Assembly (NCBI GenBank): GCA_958403905.1
Contig: CATXZD010000005.1
Location: forward strand, 111,795 to 175,794
Length of the DNA stretch: 64,000 nucleotides
DNA from: an uncultured Ruminococcus sp.
Lineage (GTDB): Bacteria > Bacillota > Clostridia > Oscillospirales > Acutalibacteraceae
Reading direction: 5' to 3'
The position numbers and the translations under genes were made by a program. The notes beneath the pieces were generated by a model. That model made no database searches and was not told the origin of the DNA. It was given only the letters and a program-made list of their open reading frames with translations. Below, piece by piece: positions 42,476 to 50,960 of the stretch (the stretch's first letter is position 1; every line of letters begins with the position of its first letter).

Positions 42476-43145
42476 ATCTGTAGCCCACTCCTCTCAGAGT
42501 TACAATGCATTTGCTGTATTCTCCAAGGCTTTTGCGCAAAAGCTTGATGTGGGTGTCAAGGGTTCGTTCATCGCCGAAGAAGTCATAACCCCACACCTCG
42601 CTGATAAGCTTTTCACGGGTAAGAGCAAGTCCTTTGTTCTTGACCATATAGAAGAACAGCTCATACTCCTTGGGCGTCATATCAATTCTGTTGCCGTCTA
42701 TGGTGACAATTCTTGCGGAAAAGTCAACCGACAAGCCCTTGTAGGTAAACACATCCTTTTTAACCTGTCCGCCGTTTTCACCGCCGTTTGAACGCTTGAT
42801 AACAGCGTTAACGCGCATCATAAGCTCTTTGGGCGAAAACGGCTTTACAACATAATCGTCGCTTCCAAGCTCAAAGCCATGAATTTTATCGTATTCCTCG
42901 CCCCTTGCGGAAAGCATAATTATCGGAGTTGAACGAAACTTTCTGATTTCCCTGCACGCAGAAAACCCGTCAAGCTCGGGCATCATAACATCCATAATGA
43001 TGAGGTCAAACTTCTCTTTTCGGCAAATTTCAATTGCCTGCATGCCGTCAACTGCTTCTTCAACAGTGTATCCCTCAAACTCCGCATATTTGCGGATAAT
43101 CTGCCTTATTCTGAATTCATCATCAACTACAAGTAATCTGCTCAT
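42462..43145 (-). CDS. OmpR/PhoB family response regulator
   Basis: 227 residues. Receiver domain with acidic pair VVDDE, phospho-acceptor aspartate in FDLIIMDVMMPELDG, LSARGEEYDKI and KPFSPKELMMRV; C-terminal winged helix (MTPKEYELFFYMVKNKGLAL, SEVWGYDFFGDERTLDTHIK, IVTLRGVGYRFE). It is phosphorylated by the overlapping kinase gene and controls unknown targets. AGGAG precedes the ATG at 43145. Confidence 0.95.
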   Translation of the reverse strand: MSRLLVVDDEFRIRQIIRKYAEFEGYTVEEAVDGMQAIEICRKEKFDLIIMDVMMPELDGFSACREIRKFRSTPIIMLSARGEEYDKIHGFELGSDDYVVKPFSPKELMMRVNAVIKRSNGGENGGQVKKDVFTYKGLSVDFSARIVTIDGNRIDMTPKEYELFFYMVKNKGLALTREKLISEVWGYDFFGDERTLDTHIKLLRKSLGEYSKCIVTLRGVGYRFETN

Positions 43146-43398
43146 TTTATCCTCTCCTTTGGAATCGACTATTTTTCATTATAAATTTTATCGTGCGAAT
43201 GTGATAAAAAAATGTATTTTTTGAAAAAATTATTAAAACTATTTTGATTACAACATAAATATTGCGCGAAGCACAATAAAGGAACGTAGTTCCAAATTGC
43301 CGCAGGCAATAATTATTTATGTTTCAATGTTCTCTCAGCCGTCAAAATCTCTGATTTTGGTAACGGCGTGAGGTTATTATACCACAAAAATCTCGATA
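43146..43398. repeat. Divergent intergenic region with a 72-nt cloverleaf-like element (43252-43323)
   Basis: No gene. Outer stem AACATAAAT/ATTTATGTT encloses three hairpins: ATTGCGC-GAA-GCACAAT (one mismatch), GGAAC-GTA-GTTCC and ATTGCC-GCA-GGCAAT. A fourth hairpin (GCCGT...CAAAATC-TCT-GATTTTG...ACGGC) lies at 43338-43367. The regulator promoter must also lie in this gap. Confidence 0.65.
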
Positions 43399-43427
43399 TT
43401 GAAATAGCGTTAAAAAAGTTATATAAT
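43399..43427 (+). promoter_or_regulatory. Promoter of fumarase operon
   Basis: TTGAAA (43399-43404), 17-base spacer, TATAAT (43422-43427). Confidence 0.75.
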
Positions 43428-43475
43428 TATATTGTTAAATTTTAAACAATAAAGCTTGCAGAGAGGAATTGGCAT

Positions 43476-44327
43476 ATGAAGATAAGACGTATAAAAGCCG
43501 AAGAGGTTACAGCCGCAGTTAAAAAGCTGTTTATGGACTGCAACTATTTTATCGGCGGAGATATTATGACCGCACTTGAAACAGCCTGCGAAAACGAACA
43601 GTCGCCTGTCGGAAAGAGCGTTCTGTCGCAGATTATTGAAAACGATAAAATCGCAGCAAAAGAGGAAATTCCGCTTTGTCAGGACACGGGAATGGCGGTG
43701 CTGTTTGTCGAGTACGGCGACAAGGTTGTTATTGAGGACGGCAGCTTTGACGAAGCCGTAAACGAGGGTGTTCGCAAGGCTTACTCTGACGGCTGTCTGC
43801 GCAAAAGCGTTGTAAGCGACCCTGTTTTTGACAGAGTAAACACCCGTGACAATACACCTGCAATTATTCATACAAAGATTGTAAGCGGCAACACAATAAA
43901 AATTACCGCAGGCGGAAAAGGCTTCGGCAGTGAAAATATGTCGGCCATTAAAATGCTTACTCCGTCCTACGGCGTTGAGGGAGTAAAGCAGTTTATTCTT
44001 GATACTGTTTTCAAGGCAGGCCCTAACCCCTGTCCCCCGATTGTTGTCGGAGTGGGAATCGGCGGCACGTTTGAGCGCGCGGCTCAGCTTGCAAAAAAGG
44101 CTACATTCCGCCCGATTGACACACAAAACGATGACGAACGTTACGCCGAGCTTGAAAACGAGCTTCTGACTGAGATTAACAAAATGGGCTTTGGTCCTGC
44201 CGGTCTGGGCGGCAATACAACCGCAATCGGCGTAAACATCGAAACCTCGCCCACTCACATTGCAGGGATGCCCGTTGCGGTAAACATATGCTGTCACGCT
44301 GCAAGGCACGCAAGCACAACAATCTGA
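43476..44327 (+). CDS. Class I fumarate hydratase, alpha subunit (4Fe-4S)
   Basis: 283 residues. The Fe-S hydratase alpha domain shows IPLCQDTGMAVLFVEYGD (first cluster cysteine), AGGKGFGSENMSAIKML, GPNPCPPIVVGVGIGGTFE and GPAGLGGNTTAIGVNIE. It forms the Fe-S-bearing half of a two-subunit class I fumarase; L-tartrate dehydratase TtdAB is a homologous alternative. GAGAGG upstream of the start. The beta subunit follows 12 bases later. Confidence 0.93.
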   Translation: MKIRRIKAEEVTAAVKKLFMDCNYFIGGDIMTALETACENEQSPVGKSVLSQIIENDKIAAKEEIPLCQDTGMAVLFVEYGDKVVIEDGSFDEAVNEGVRKAYSDGCLRKSVVSDPVFDRVNTRDNTPAIIHTKIVSGNTIKITAGGKGFGSENMSAIKMLTPSYGVEGVKQFILDTVFKAGPNPCPPIVVGVGIGGTFERAAQLAKKATFRPIDTQNDDERYAELENELLTEINKMGFGPAGLGGNTTAIGVNIETSPTHIAGMPVAVNICCHAARHASTTI

Positions 44328-44339
44328 CGGAGGACTAAA

Positions 44340-44891
44340 ATGACTAAAAAAATTACACTTCCGATTACGGATGAAGATATTAAAAACTTAAAAGCAGGCG
44401 ACAGCGTCCTGCTTACAGGCACAATCCTTACAGGCAGAGATGCCGCACACAAAAGGCTTTTTGAGCTGATTGAACAGGGCAAGGATTTGCCGATTGACGT
44501 TAAAGGAGAGCTGATTTACTATGTAGGCCCTGCACCCGCAAAGGCGGGCTACGCAGTAGGTCCGGCAGGCCCGACATCAAGCTACAGAATGGATAAATAC
44601 ACACCGGCGTTGCTCGACCTCGGCTTAAGGGGAATGATAGGCAAGGGCGCACGTAGCAAAGAAGTTATCGACTCAATTGTAAAAAACAACTGCGTTTACT
44701 TTGCCGCAATCGGCGGAGCGGCGGCGCTTATCGCAAAAAGCATAAAGTCGGAGGAAATTCTCTGCTATGAGGATTTGGGAACTGAAGCCGTGCGAAGATA
44801 CACCGTTGAGGATTTTCCGTGCATTGTCGCAATTGACAGCGAGGGTAACAACGTGTACGAAACAGAGCCGCCCAAATACAGGAAAAGTTAA
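44340..44891 (+). CDS. Class I fumarate hydratase, beta subunit
   Basis: 183 residues. Motifs: GDSVLLTGTILTGRDAAHKR, YYVGPAPAKAGYAVGPAGPT, SYRMDKYTPALLDLGLRGMI and GKGARSKEVIDSI. It pairs with the alpha subunit to hydrate fumarate to malate. GGAGG upstream of the ATG. Strong terminator after it. Confidence 0.93.
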   Translation: MTKKITLPITDEDIKNLKAGDSVLLTGTILTGRDAAHKRLFELIEQGKDLPIDVKGELIYYVGPAPAKAGYAVGPAGPTSSYRMDKYTPALLDLGLRGMIGKGARSKEVIDSIVKNNCVYFAAIGGAAALIAKSIKSEEILCYEDLGTEAVRRYTVEDFPCIVAIDSEGNNVYETEPPKYRKS

Positions 44892-44900
44892 TTAAAGTTA

Positions 44901-44928
44901 AACGGGGCGGAAAATCCGCCCCGTTTTT
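44901..44928 (+). terminator. Terminator of fumarase operon
   Basis: 11-bp perfect stem AACGGGGCGGA/TCCGCCCCGTT with an AAA loop and TTTTT. Confidence 0.93.
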
Positions 44929-44955
44929 ATGTAAAACATTCATAAATTTTATAGA

Positions 44956-45539
44956 TTACAGTTCTTCTCTTACATTTACTCCGTTTTTCTTTACAATGTA
45001 TGCTTTACTGCCGACAACAACACAATTGTCCGGCACATCCTTAACTACCACAGCGCCTGCGCCTATTACAACATTGTCGCCAATTGTAACATCACCGATA
45101 ATTTTTGCTCCCGAAAGGATTTTACATTGTTTCCGATTTTCGGTTTGCCCTTTTCGTTGTGACCGACAGTTACCTGTTGATTAACCAAGCAGTTGCTTCC
45201 CATTGACTCAAGACCGAGTATTGTCGAAAAGCCGTGCTGAATAAAAAGTCCGGGACCGATATTTTTGCTGATAAGATACAACAAATCGAGTGGTTTACAA
45301 AGCACTCGCAATAGATACCTTACGTTTCCGAGCCTGCGGTAAAACAGGCTTCTGAACTCTTTATAAAAACACATTGTAAACAAAAACAGATATGAATAAC
45401 TTTTCTTATCGCCGTTCGGGCATGTATACCTTCACCTGTCAAGGTCAGCGCAAACAACCTTGTGATTTTTACAACAATTAAAGACTATCGGGTGCGGCAA
45501 AAGAAAAATTGACCTGAAAATAAAAAATACCTTTTTTAT
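44956..45539 (-). pseudogene. Decayed serine O-acetyltransferase-like (hexapeptide) gene
   Basis: Reading the minus strand, one frame from about 45539 gives KKVFFIFRSIFLLPHP, then a TGA stop at 45432-45434 (codon 36), then continues in frame through MCFYKEFRSLFYRRLGNV, IGPGLFIQHGFSTILGLES and NQQVTVGHNEKGKPKIGNNV. A one-base deletion in an A-run near 45120-45123 shifts the frame; the other frame carries on as AKIIGDVTIGDNVVIGAGAV and VVKDVPDNCVVVGSKAYIV to a TAA at 44956. The upstream end has GAGGAG at perfect spacing before ATA rather than ATG. Left-handed beta-helix acyltransferases of this type acetylate serine or sugars. Confidence 0.8.
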
Positions 45540-45562
45540 TCTTTCTCCTCTAAAGCTTACCG

Positions 45563-46462
45563 TTAAAACAGCTTATAAATTTTTAGCAGACGGCTTTCGA
45601 TATCAACAATGCCAAGTCCGAGAAAATTATTTTCCCTGTCCTTAACCCTGAAAATATCGCCGTCTTTTACATCAAGCTTTTTAAGATGCGTTCTGTCAAT
45701 ATCGAGCGCACCGCCGTTTGAAAACCGCCTTGCCTGAGCCAACGTTACGGTTAAAGTGCCGAAACATTCAAAAAGGCTTTCAACGCTTAAAAGCTTTTCT
45801 TCAAGCGCACAGCTTTCGGCAAGCTCCCTTGCATTGTCAAGCGTTATGCAGTCGGCAATGTCAAAACCGCAGGCTGACGTTCTTCTTAACCCCGTCATAA
45901 CTGCGCCGACGCCGAGCTTTTTACCGATGTCGTCAATCAGCGTGCGTATGTACGTTCCCTTTGAGCAGGCAACTCTTAGCTTTCCGCTCTGTGTATTTTC
46001 GTCAAATTCCAGCATTTCAAGGCTGTAGACTGTAACACGTCTGCTGTCACGCTCAACCTCTATTCCCTGTCTTGCAAGGTCATACAACCGTCTGCCGTTC
46101 TTCTGAACAGCAGAGAACATAGGCGGAAGCTGGCTTATTTCGCCCGTAAACTCGGGAATTATATTTTGAATGTCCTCACTCGTCATTGAGGACTTTTTTT
46201 CGCCTGTCACCTTGCCCCAGATGTCGAGCGTATCGGTTGTAACTCCGAGCTTAAACTGAGCAATATAGGTTTTATCGTGATTTACAATCAAATCCTGCGC
46301 CTTTGTCGCATTGCCCATAAGCACGACAAGAACGCCTGTTGCGTTGGGATCGAGCGTTCCCGTATGACCGATTTTTTTCTGCCCCGCAAGCCTTCTTATC
46401 ACAGCAATAACATCAAATGATGTAAAGTCCTGCGGTTTGTCTATTAATAATACGCCGTTCAT
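45563..46462 (-). CDS. truB: tRNA pseudouridine(55) synthase TruB
   Basis: 299 residues. Catalytic motif IGHTGTLDPNATGVLVVLMG (the aspartate attacks U55), N-terminal GVLLIDKPQDFTSFDVI, QLPPMFSAVQKNGRRLYDLA, CSKGTYIRTLIDDIG and a C-terminal PUA-like tail. It makes pseudouridine in the T-loop of tRNAs. Its ATG overlaps the nrnA stop (ATGA). Last gene of the nusA-infB operon. Confidence 0.96.
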   Translation of the reverse strand: MNGVLLIDKPQDFTSFDVIAVIRRLAGQKKIGHTGTLDPNATGVLVVLMGNATKAQDLIVNHDKTYIAQFKLGVTTDTLDIWGKVTGEKKSSMTSEDIQNIIPEFTGEISQLPPMFSAVQKNGRRLYDLARQGIEVERDSRRVTVYSLEMLEFDENTQSGKLRVACSKGTYIRTLIDDIGKKLGVGAVMTGLRRTSACGFDIADCITLDNARELAESCALEEKLLSVESLFECFGTLTVTLAQARRFSNGGALDIDRTHLKKLDVKDGDIFRVKDRENNFLGLGIVDIESRLLKIYKLF

Positions 46463-47397
46463 ATAAATTCTTCCGCCGCTTTTATAAGCTTCTTGCGCAC
46501 TGTTTTGAGATCACCCTCAATTGTACAGCCTGCCGCCGCAGGATGACCGCCGCCGCCGAACTGCGAACAAAAATCGGAAGCATTGATATTGCCGTTTGTG
46601 CGGACGGAAATTTTGAAAAATCCACCGTCTTTTTCACGCATTGTAATGCCGATTAAAACGCCTTCAATCTGGCGAGGAATAGAGGCAAGCCCCTCCATTT
46701 CGTCATCACCGACGTTTAAATTTTCCATCATTTCAAGCGTTGTATAAATTATAGCGCACTTGCCGTCTGCGCAATACCCTATTGTGTTGTAAACAGCGTG
46801 TTCAAGCTGAATTTTTTCTTTCGACTTGGTTTCAAACATAGCCTTGTTTATGTAAGCGGTGTCACATCCAAAATCCATAAGGCTTGCCGCAACACGCATT
46901 GTTTCCGCCGTAGTATTGGTATATCTGAAACAGCCCGTATCGGTGGAAATGCCCGTATAAAGGCAGTTTGCAATTTCCTTTGTAATTCTCACGTTCATTC
47001 TTTGCAAAAGCTTGTAGATTATTTCGCAGTTTGCCGCTGCAAATTTATCAACAAATTTATCCTTTGCAGTAAACGTGTTAGAGCCGTGGTGGTCAATACA
47101 GATGTCTACATTGCCGATGTACTTGCCCATATTAGAGCCTAAAAGGCTATCGGCGGCAACGTCTGTGCTGATTATTGTTTCAGCCTCAAAAATCTGCTGT
47201 TTAACGCCGTTAAGAAGATACAAAAATTTTGACGGAACGTTTGTTGTGATTACCCTTGCATTCTTGCCGATTTGCTGAAGCGCCATACAGAGCGCAAAAC
47301 CGCTACCGAGCGTGTCGCCGTCGGGATATGCATGGGTAAGAATTTCGTAGTTGTCGTGAGCCTCAAGGAAGCGGGCTATCTCATACAGATTCATCAT
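46459..47397 (-). CDS. nrnA: DHH/DHHA1 bifunctional oligoribonuclease / PAP phosphatase NrnA
   Basis: 312 residues. DHH-domain metal ligands are in THAYPDGDTLGSGFAL, TDVAADS and the DHH motif CIDHHGSN; the DHHA1 domain ends in FGGGGHPAAAGCTIEG. It degrades nanoRNA and 3'-phosphoadenosine-5'-phosphate. Start at the ATG 47397 with GAGG 6 bases upstream, one base after the rbfA stop; the longer frame to 47424 overlaps rbfA. Confidence 0.94.
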   Translation of the reverse strand: MMNLYEIARFLEAHDNYEILTHAYPDGDTLGSGFALCMALQQIGKNARVITTNVPSKFLYLLNGVKQQIFEAETIISTDVAADSLLGSNMGKYIGNVDICIDHHGSNTFTAKDKFVDKFAAANCEIIYKLLQRMNVRITKEIANCLYTGISTDTGCFRYTNTTAETMRVAASLMDFGCDTAYINKAMFETKSKEKIQLEHAVYNTIGYCADGKCAIIYTTLEMMENLNVGDDEMEGLASIPRQIEGVLIGITMREKDGGFFKISVRTNGNINASDFCSQFGGGGHPAAAGCTIEGDLKTVRKKLIKAAEEFI

Positions 47398-47398
47398 T

Positions 47399-47758
47399 TT
47401 ATTCCTCACTCTGTTCAACGTCAAGGTCGTTTAAAATACGGCTTATGTGAGCGCTGTACTCAATACTGTCCGTGGCGTTGAAAATCAATTCCGGAACGTG
47501 GCGGAGTTTGAGCCTGTGACCAAGCTCTCTGCGAATAAAGCCTGACGCCGATTTTAGCCCCTTTACTGCTTCTTTTGCTCTGTCAAGTCCCTCTATTGCG
47601 CTTATCTGTACCGTGCAGTAGGAAAGGTCGTTTGTTACCTCAACCCTTACAATTGACAAGAAAGCCTGCGTAACACGAGGATCCTTAAGCTCTCGGAAAA
47701 TTGCCGTAAGCTCACGCTTAATATCTTCTGTTGTTCTTTCAATTCTGTGACTTGCCAT
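47399..47758 (-). CDS. rbfA: Ribosome-binding factor A
   Basis: 119 residues. KH-type fold with RIERTTEDIKRELTAIFREL, DPRVTQAFLSIVRVEVTNDL and GFIRRELGHRLKLRHVPELIF. It binds the 30S subunit and helps mature the 16S 5' end. The start at 47758 (MASHRIER) has GGTG upstream. It sits between infB and nrnA as in many Firmicutes. Confidence 0.96.
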   Translation of the reverse strand: MASHRIERTTEDIKRELTAIFRELKDPRVTQAFLSIVRVEVTNDLSYCTVQISAIEGLDRAKEAVKGLKSASGFIRRELGHRLKLRHVPELIFNATDSIEYSAHISRILNDLDVEQSEE

Positions 47759-47848
47759 TTTATCACCTGCTAACATTTCAATTGGTTTACTCCGCACAGG
47801 AAACTATGTTGAACGTTTCCTGCACGAACCAATTTGTCTTAAAGACTG

Positions 47849-50221
47849 TTAATCTCTGTACTCCTCGATTGTATAAACCTCGAACATATCGCCCTCTTTG
47901 AGGTCGTTAAACTTTTCAAGTCCGATACCGCACTCGTAGCCCTCGTTAACCTCTTTTACGGCGTCCTTAAATCTCTGGAGCGAGCCGATAGTATCCTCGG
48001 CAATTACAATGCCGTCACGGATAACTCTTACTCCGCCGCCGCGCTGGATTTTACCGCTCTTGACATACGATCCTGCAATTGTGCCTACCGACTTAATCTT
48101 GATAACGTTACGGCACTCAGCCATACCGAGTACAACTTCTCTTGTTTTGGGAGCAAGCATACCCTTCATAGCTGTTTCAATTTCGTTAATGCAGTCGTAA
48201 ATAATGCTGTAGAGTCGCATATCAATTCCCGAACGCTCTGCATTTTCTGCGGCTACGGAATCGGGACGAACGTTAAAACCTACGATAATTGCGTTTGACG
48301 CTTCTGCAAGCATTACGTCTGACTCATTAATTGCGCCTACTGCGCCGTGGATTATGTTTACTCTTACTTCATCGTTCGAGAGCTTTTCAAGCGACTGCTT
48401 AACAGCCTCAACCGAGCCCTGAACATCTGCTTTTACAATAATCTGAAGCTCCTTGACTTCACCGAGCTTCATCTGGTCAAAGAGGTTATCAAGAGTAACC
48501 TTGGTCTGCGCATTAAAGATTTCCTCTTTCTTTGCAGCCTTTCTCTGGTCAACAAGAGTTCTTGCAAGACGTTCGTCGCTTACTGCGTCGAAAACATCAC
48601 CGCCAACAGGCACTTCGTCAAGTCCCGTAATCTCAACAGGAACAGACGGTCCTGCCGACTGAACTCTCTCACCCTTATCATTTGTCATAACTCTCACTCT
48701 GCCCACACAGGTACCTGCTATGATTGTGTCGCCCTTGTGGAGCGTACCGTTCTGAACAAGCACTGTCGCAACAGGACCTCTGCCCTTGTCAAGACGAGCC
48801 TCGATTACAGTACCCTTTGCCGCTCTGTCGGGATTAGCCTTAAGCTCCTTCATCTCGGCAACAAGAAGCACCATTTCAAGCAAATCGTTAAGACCTTCCT
48901 TAGTCTTTGCAGAAACAGGAATACACGGTGTGTCACCGCCCCATTCCTCGGGAATAAGTTCGTGCTCTGTAAGCTGCTGTTTAACAGCCTCGGGATTTGC
49001 ACCCGGCTTATCCATCTTGTTGATTGCAACAATTACAGAAACGCCGGCCGCCTTTGCGTGGTGAATAGCCTCAACAGTCTGCGGCATAATTCCGTCATCA
49101 GCCGCAACAACAAGAATTGCAATATCAGTTACCTGCGCACCTCTTGCGCGCATTGTTGTAAACGCTTCGTGTCCGGGTGTATCAAGGAAGGTAATCGGCT
49201 TGCCGTCAATCATAACTCTGTACGCACCGATGTGCTGTGTAATTCCGCCTGCTTCGCCTGCGGTTACGTTTGCGTGTCTGACAGCATCGAGAATTGATGT
49301 TTTGCCGTGGTCAACGTGACCCATAACTACAACTACAGGTGCTCTGCCAACGAGATTTGCATCATCATCCTCGCTGTCGTCAATAATTCTCTCTTCAATA
49401 GTAACAACAACCTCTTTTTCAACCTTTGCGTGGAACTCCATTGCGATAAGGGATGCTGTATCAAAGTCAATTGTATCTGTAGCAGTTACCATTGTGCCCA
49501 TAAGAAACGCCTTTTTAACTACCTCGGCTACAGTAGCCTTGAGCCTTGAGGCAAGCTCGGAAACAACGATTTCATCTGGGATTTCAACGGTAATCGGCTT
49601 TTGCTTACGCTCAAGTGCAATACGCTTTAAACGTTCAGCCTCGGTTTCTCTTTTGCCCTGACGTCTGCCCTTTTGCTTTTGTGAACGGTTTGAAAACTTC
49701 TGCTTTTTAACCGTATTGTCAGTGCTTCTCATTTTTGAGCTGTCGCTTGCCATATCGTCATACTTTGAGTTGTAACGCTCAACGTCTACGTTTGTGGCAC
49801 GTGTATCAATAACTCTGCGCTTGCGGGCAGTTGTTTCCTCCTCGGTTTTGATCACATTCTCCTTAGGAGCAGTTTCCTTTTTATCGGGCTTATTTTTATT
49901 ATCTGCCTTATCCTGCTTTTTATTTGCTTTCGGCTTTACTTTATTTTCGCTTTTCTTGTCAGCTTTTTTCTCCTCCTTGGGAGATTCAGTCTGCTTTTCG
50001 GGTGTTTCTTCGAGTTTCTCGTTACGTTTTGCAAAGTAAGCATCAAAATTCGGCACACTGTTTTCCTTTGTGATAACGTCAAAAATTACGTCAAGCTCGC
50101 TTTCCTCAAGAGAAGTCATGGTCTTTTTAGTTACGCCGCAGTGTTTTTCAAGAATCTCGGTAATCTTTTTGTTGGGAACCCCCAAATCATTCGCTACATC
50201 TTTAACCTTATATTTTATCAT
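47849..50221 (-). CDS. infB: Translation initiation factor IF-2
   Basis: 790 residues. A short N-terminal IF2N domain (MIKYKVKDVANDLGVPNKKI), then about 130 residues of lysine/glutamate-rich linker, a second IF2N (VVSELASRLKATVAEVVKK), the GTPase domain (GHVDHGKTSILDAVR, DTPGHEAFTTMRARGA, NKMDKPGANP, VSAKTKEGL), and domains II-IV ending near MFEVYTIEEYRD. It brings fMet-tRNA to the 30S subunit. The ATG at 50221 follows GGAGG; it overlaps ylxQ by 14 bases. Confidence 0.97.
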   Translation of the reverse strand: MIKYKVKDVANDLGVPNKKITEILEKHCGVTKKTMTSLEESELDVIFDVITKENSVPNFDAYFAKRNEKLEETPEKQTESPKEEKKADKKSENKVKPKANKKQDKADNKNKPDKKETAPKENVIKTEEETTARKRRVIDTRATNVDVERYNSKYDDMASDSSKMRSTDNTVKKQKFSNRSQKQKGRRQGKRETEAERLKRIALERKQKPITVEIPDEIVVSELASRLKATVAEVVKKAFLMGTMVTATDTIDFDTASLIAMEFHAKVEKEVVVTIEERIIDDSEDDDANLVGRAPVVVVMGHVDHGKTSILDAVRHANVTAGEAGGITQHIGAYRVMIDGKPITFLDTPGHEAFTTMRARGAQVTDIAILVVAADDGIMPQTVEAIHHAKAAGVSVIVAINKMDKPGANPEAVKQQLTEHELIPEEWGGDTPCIPVSAKTKEGLNDLLEMVLLVAEMKELKANPDRAAKGTVIEARLDKGRGPVATVLVQNGTLHKGDTIIAGTCVGRVRVMTNDKGERVQSAGPSVPVEITGLDEVPVGGDVFDAVSDERLARTLVDQRKAAKKEEIFNAQTKVTLDNLFDQMKLGEVKELQIIVKADVQGSVEAVKQSLEKLSNDEVRVNIIHGAVGAINESDVMLAEASNAIIVGFNVRPDSVAAENAERSGIDMRLYSIIYDCINEIETAMKGMLAPKTREVVLGMAECRNVIKIKSVGTIAGSYVKSGKIQRGGGVRVIRDGIVIAEDTIGSLQRFKDAVKEVNEGYECGIGLEKFNDLKEGDMFEVYTIEEYRD

Positions 50222-50546
50222 ATAATTCTCCTCCCTGTTCGTTTTCGTTTTCAATAAGCTGTAAAAGCTTTTCGGCGAAGCCTTTGTCCTCCACCGAAAC
50301 AACGCCGCACAGCTTGCCGAGTGCAAGGCTTATTTCGTCCTTGCTCCTGTTTATGCAAAGTGCCTTGATATTGCTTGAATGTGCCGCTGAAAGCACGGGT
50401 TTAATGCTGTTTTTTGAAAAGTCGTCTGCAAATATCACTATTTTTGATTTGCCTTTGTTAATCGAATCGATTGTCGGGTCTGCGCCTATTACAAGCTTTC
50501 CCGCTCGCCTGCAAAGACCGAGAAGCGATAAAATTCTGTCGTTCAT
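50208..50546 (-). CDS. L7Ae-family ribosomal-like protein YlxQ
   Basis: 112 residues. The L7Ae/L30e-type RNA-binding fold starts ILSLLGLCRRAGKLVIGADP and includes KIVIFADDFSKNSIKPVLSA. YlxQ proteins bind kink-turn-like RNAs; the precise role is unsettled. I chose the ATG at 50546 preceded by GAGGTG; the GTG three codons upstream lies inside that site. Located between rnpM/ylxR and infB as usual. Confidence 0.92.
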   Translation of the reverse strand: MNDRILSLLGLCRRAGKLVIGADPTIDSINKGKSKIVIFADDFSKNSIKPVLSAAHSSNIKALCINRSKDEISLALGKLCGVVSVEDKGFAEKLLQLIENENEQGGELYDKI

Positions 50547-50547
50547 T

Positions 50548-50862
50548 TTACTCACCTCTTAAATCTTCGGCGGCTTTTTGAAGCTCTGCGCTCATCTGCT
50601 CGTAAACCTCTTCGGGAATTTTACAGCTTAGCGAGCGTTCAAATCTTCGTGCCTTTCGTGCTTTTTCAAAACAGTCGGTATTTTTGCAGACATATGCGCC
50701 CCTACCGGGTTTTCTGCCCGTAAGATCAAGCGAGATTTCTCCGCCCGAAATTACTCTGCCGTCTTCATCTTTCTTTTCGGGCGCTTTTACAACTCGGATA
50801 AGCTCGCGCTTTTCTTTCATCTCTGAGCACCCTGTGCATTTTCTTAAAGGAACTTTCTTCAT
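50548..50862 (-). CDS. rnpM: YlxR/RnpM (DUF448) RNA-binding protein
   Basis: 104 residues. Motifs: KCTGCSEMKEKRELIRVV with paired cysteines, LTGRKPGRGAYVCKNTDC and FERSLSCKIPEEVYEQM. The family (Pfam DUF448) has been described as a modulator of RNase P in Bacillus, where it was renamed RnpM. GAGGT precedes the ATG; ylxQ starts 2 bases after its stop. Confidence 0.93.
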   Translation of the reverse strand: MKKVPLRKCTGCSEMKEKRELIRVVKAPEKKDEDGRVISGGEISLDLTGRKPGRGAYVCKNTDCFEKARKARRFERSLSCKIPEEVYEQMSAELQKAAEDLRGE

Positions 50863-50960
50863 TTTTTACCTCGAGCAAATAACTTTTCAAACAACGCTTT
50901 ATTACAAATTCGGAGTGACCTGACCGTTATCCGGCACTCTGCACTCCAAACCAAGTCAAA

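Noticed and set aside
43419..44309. 296-codon minus-strand open frame over the fumarase alpha gene
   Set aside because: Antisense shadow of a strongly recognisable enzyme; no ribosome binding site or family resemblance.
44996..45184. 62-codon plus-strand open frame
   Set aside because: Antisense to the serine-acetyltransferase-like pseudogene, whose hexapeptide repeats on the minus strand explain the sequence.
48347..49297. 316-codon plus-strand open frame inside infB
   Set aside because: Antisense to the conserved IF-2 GTPase region; composition is that of a reverse-frame shadow.
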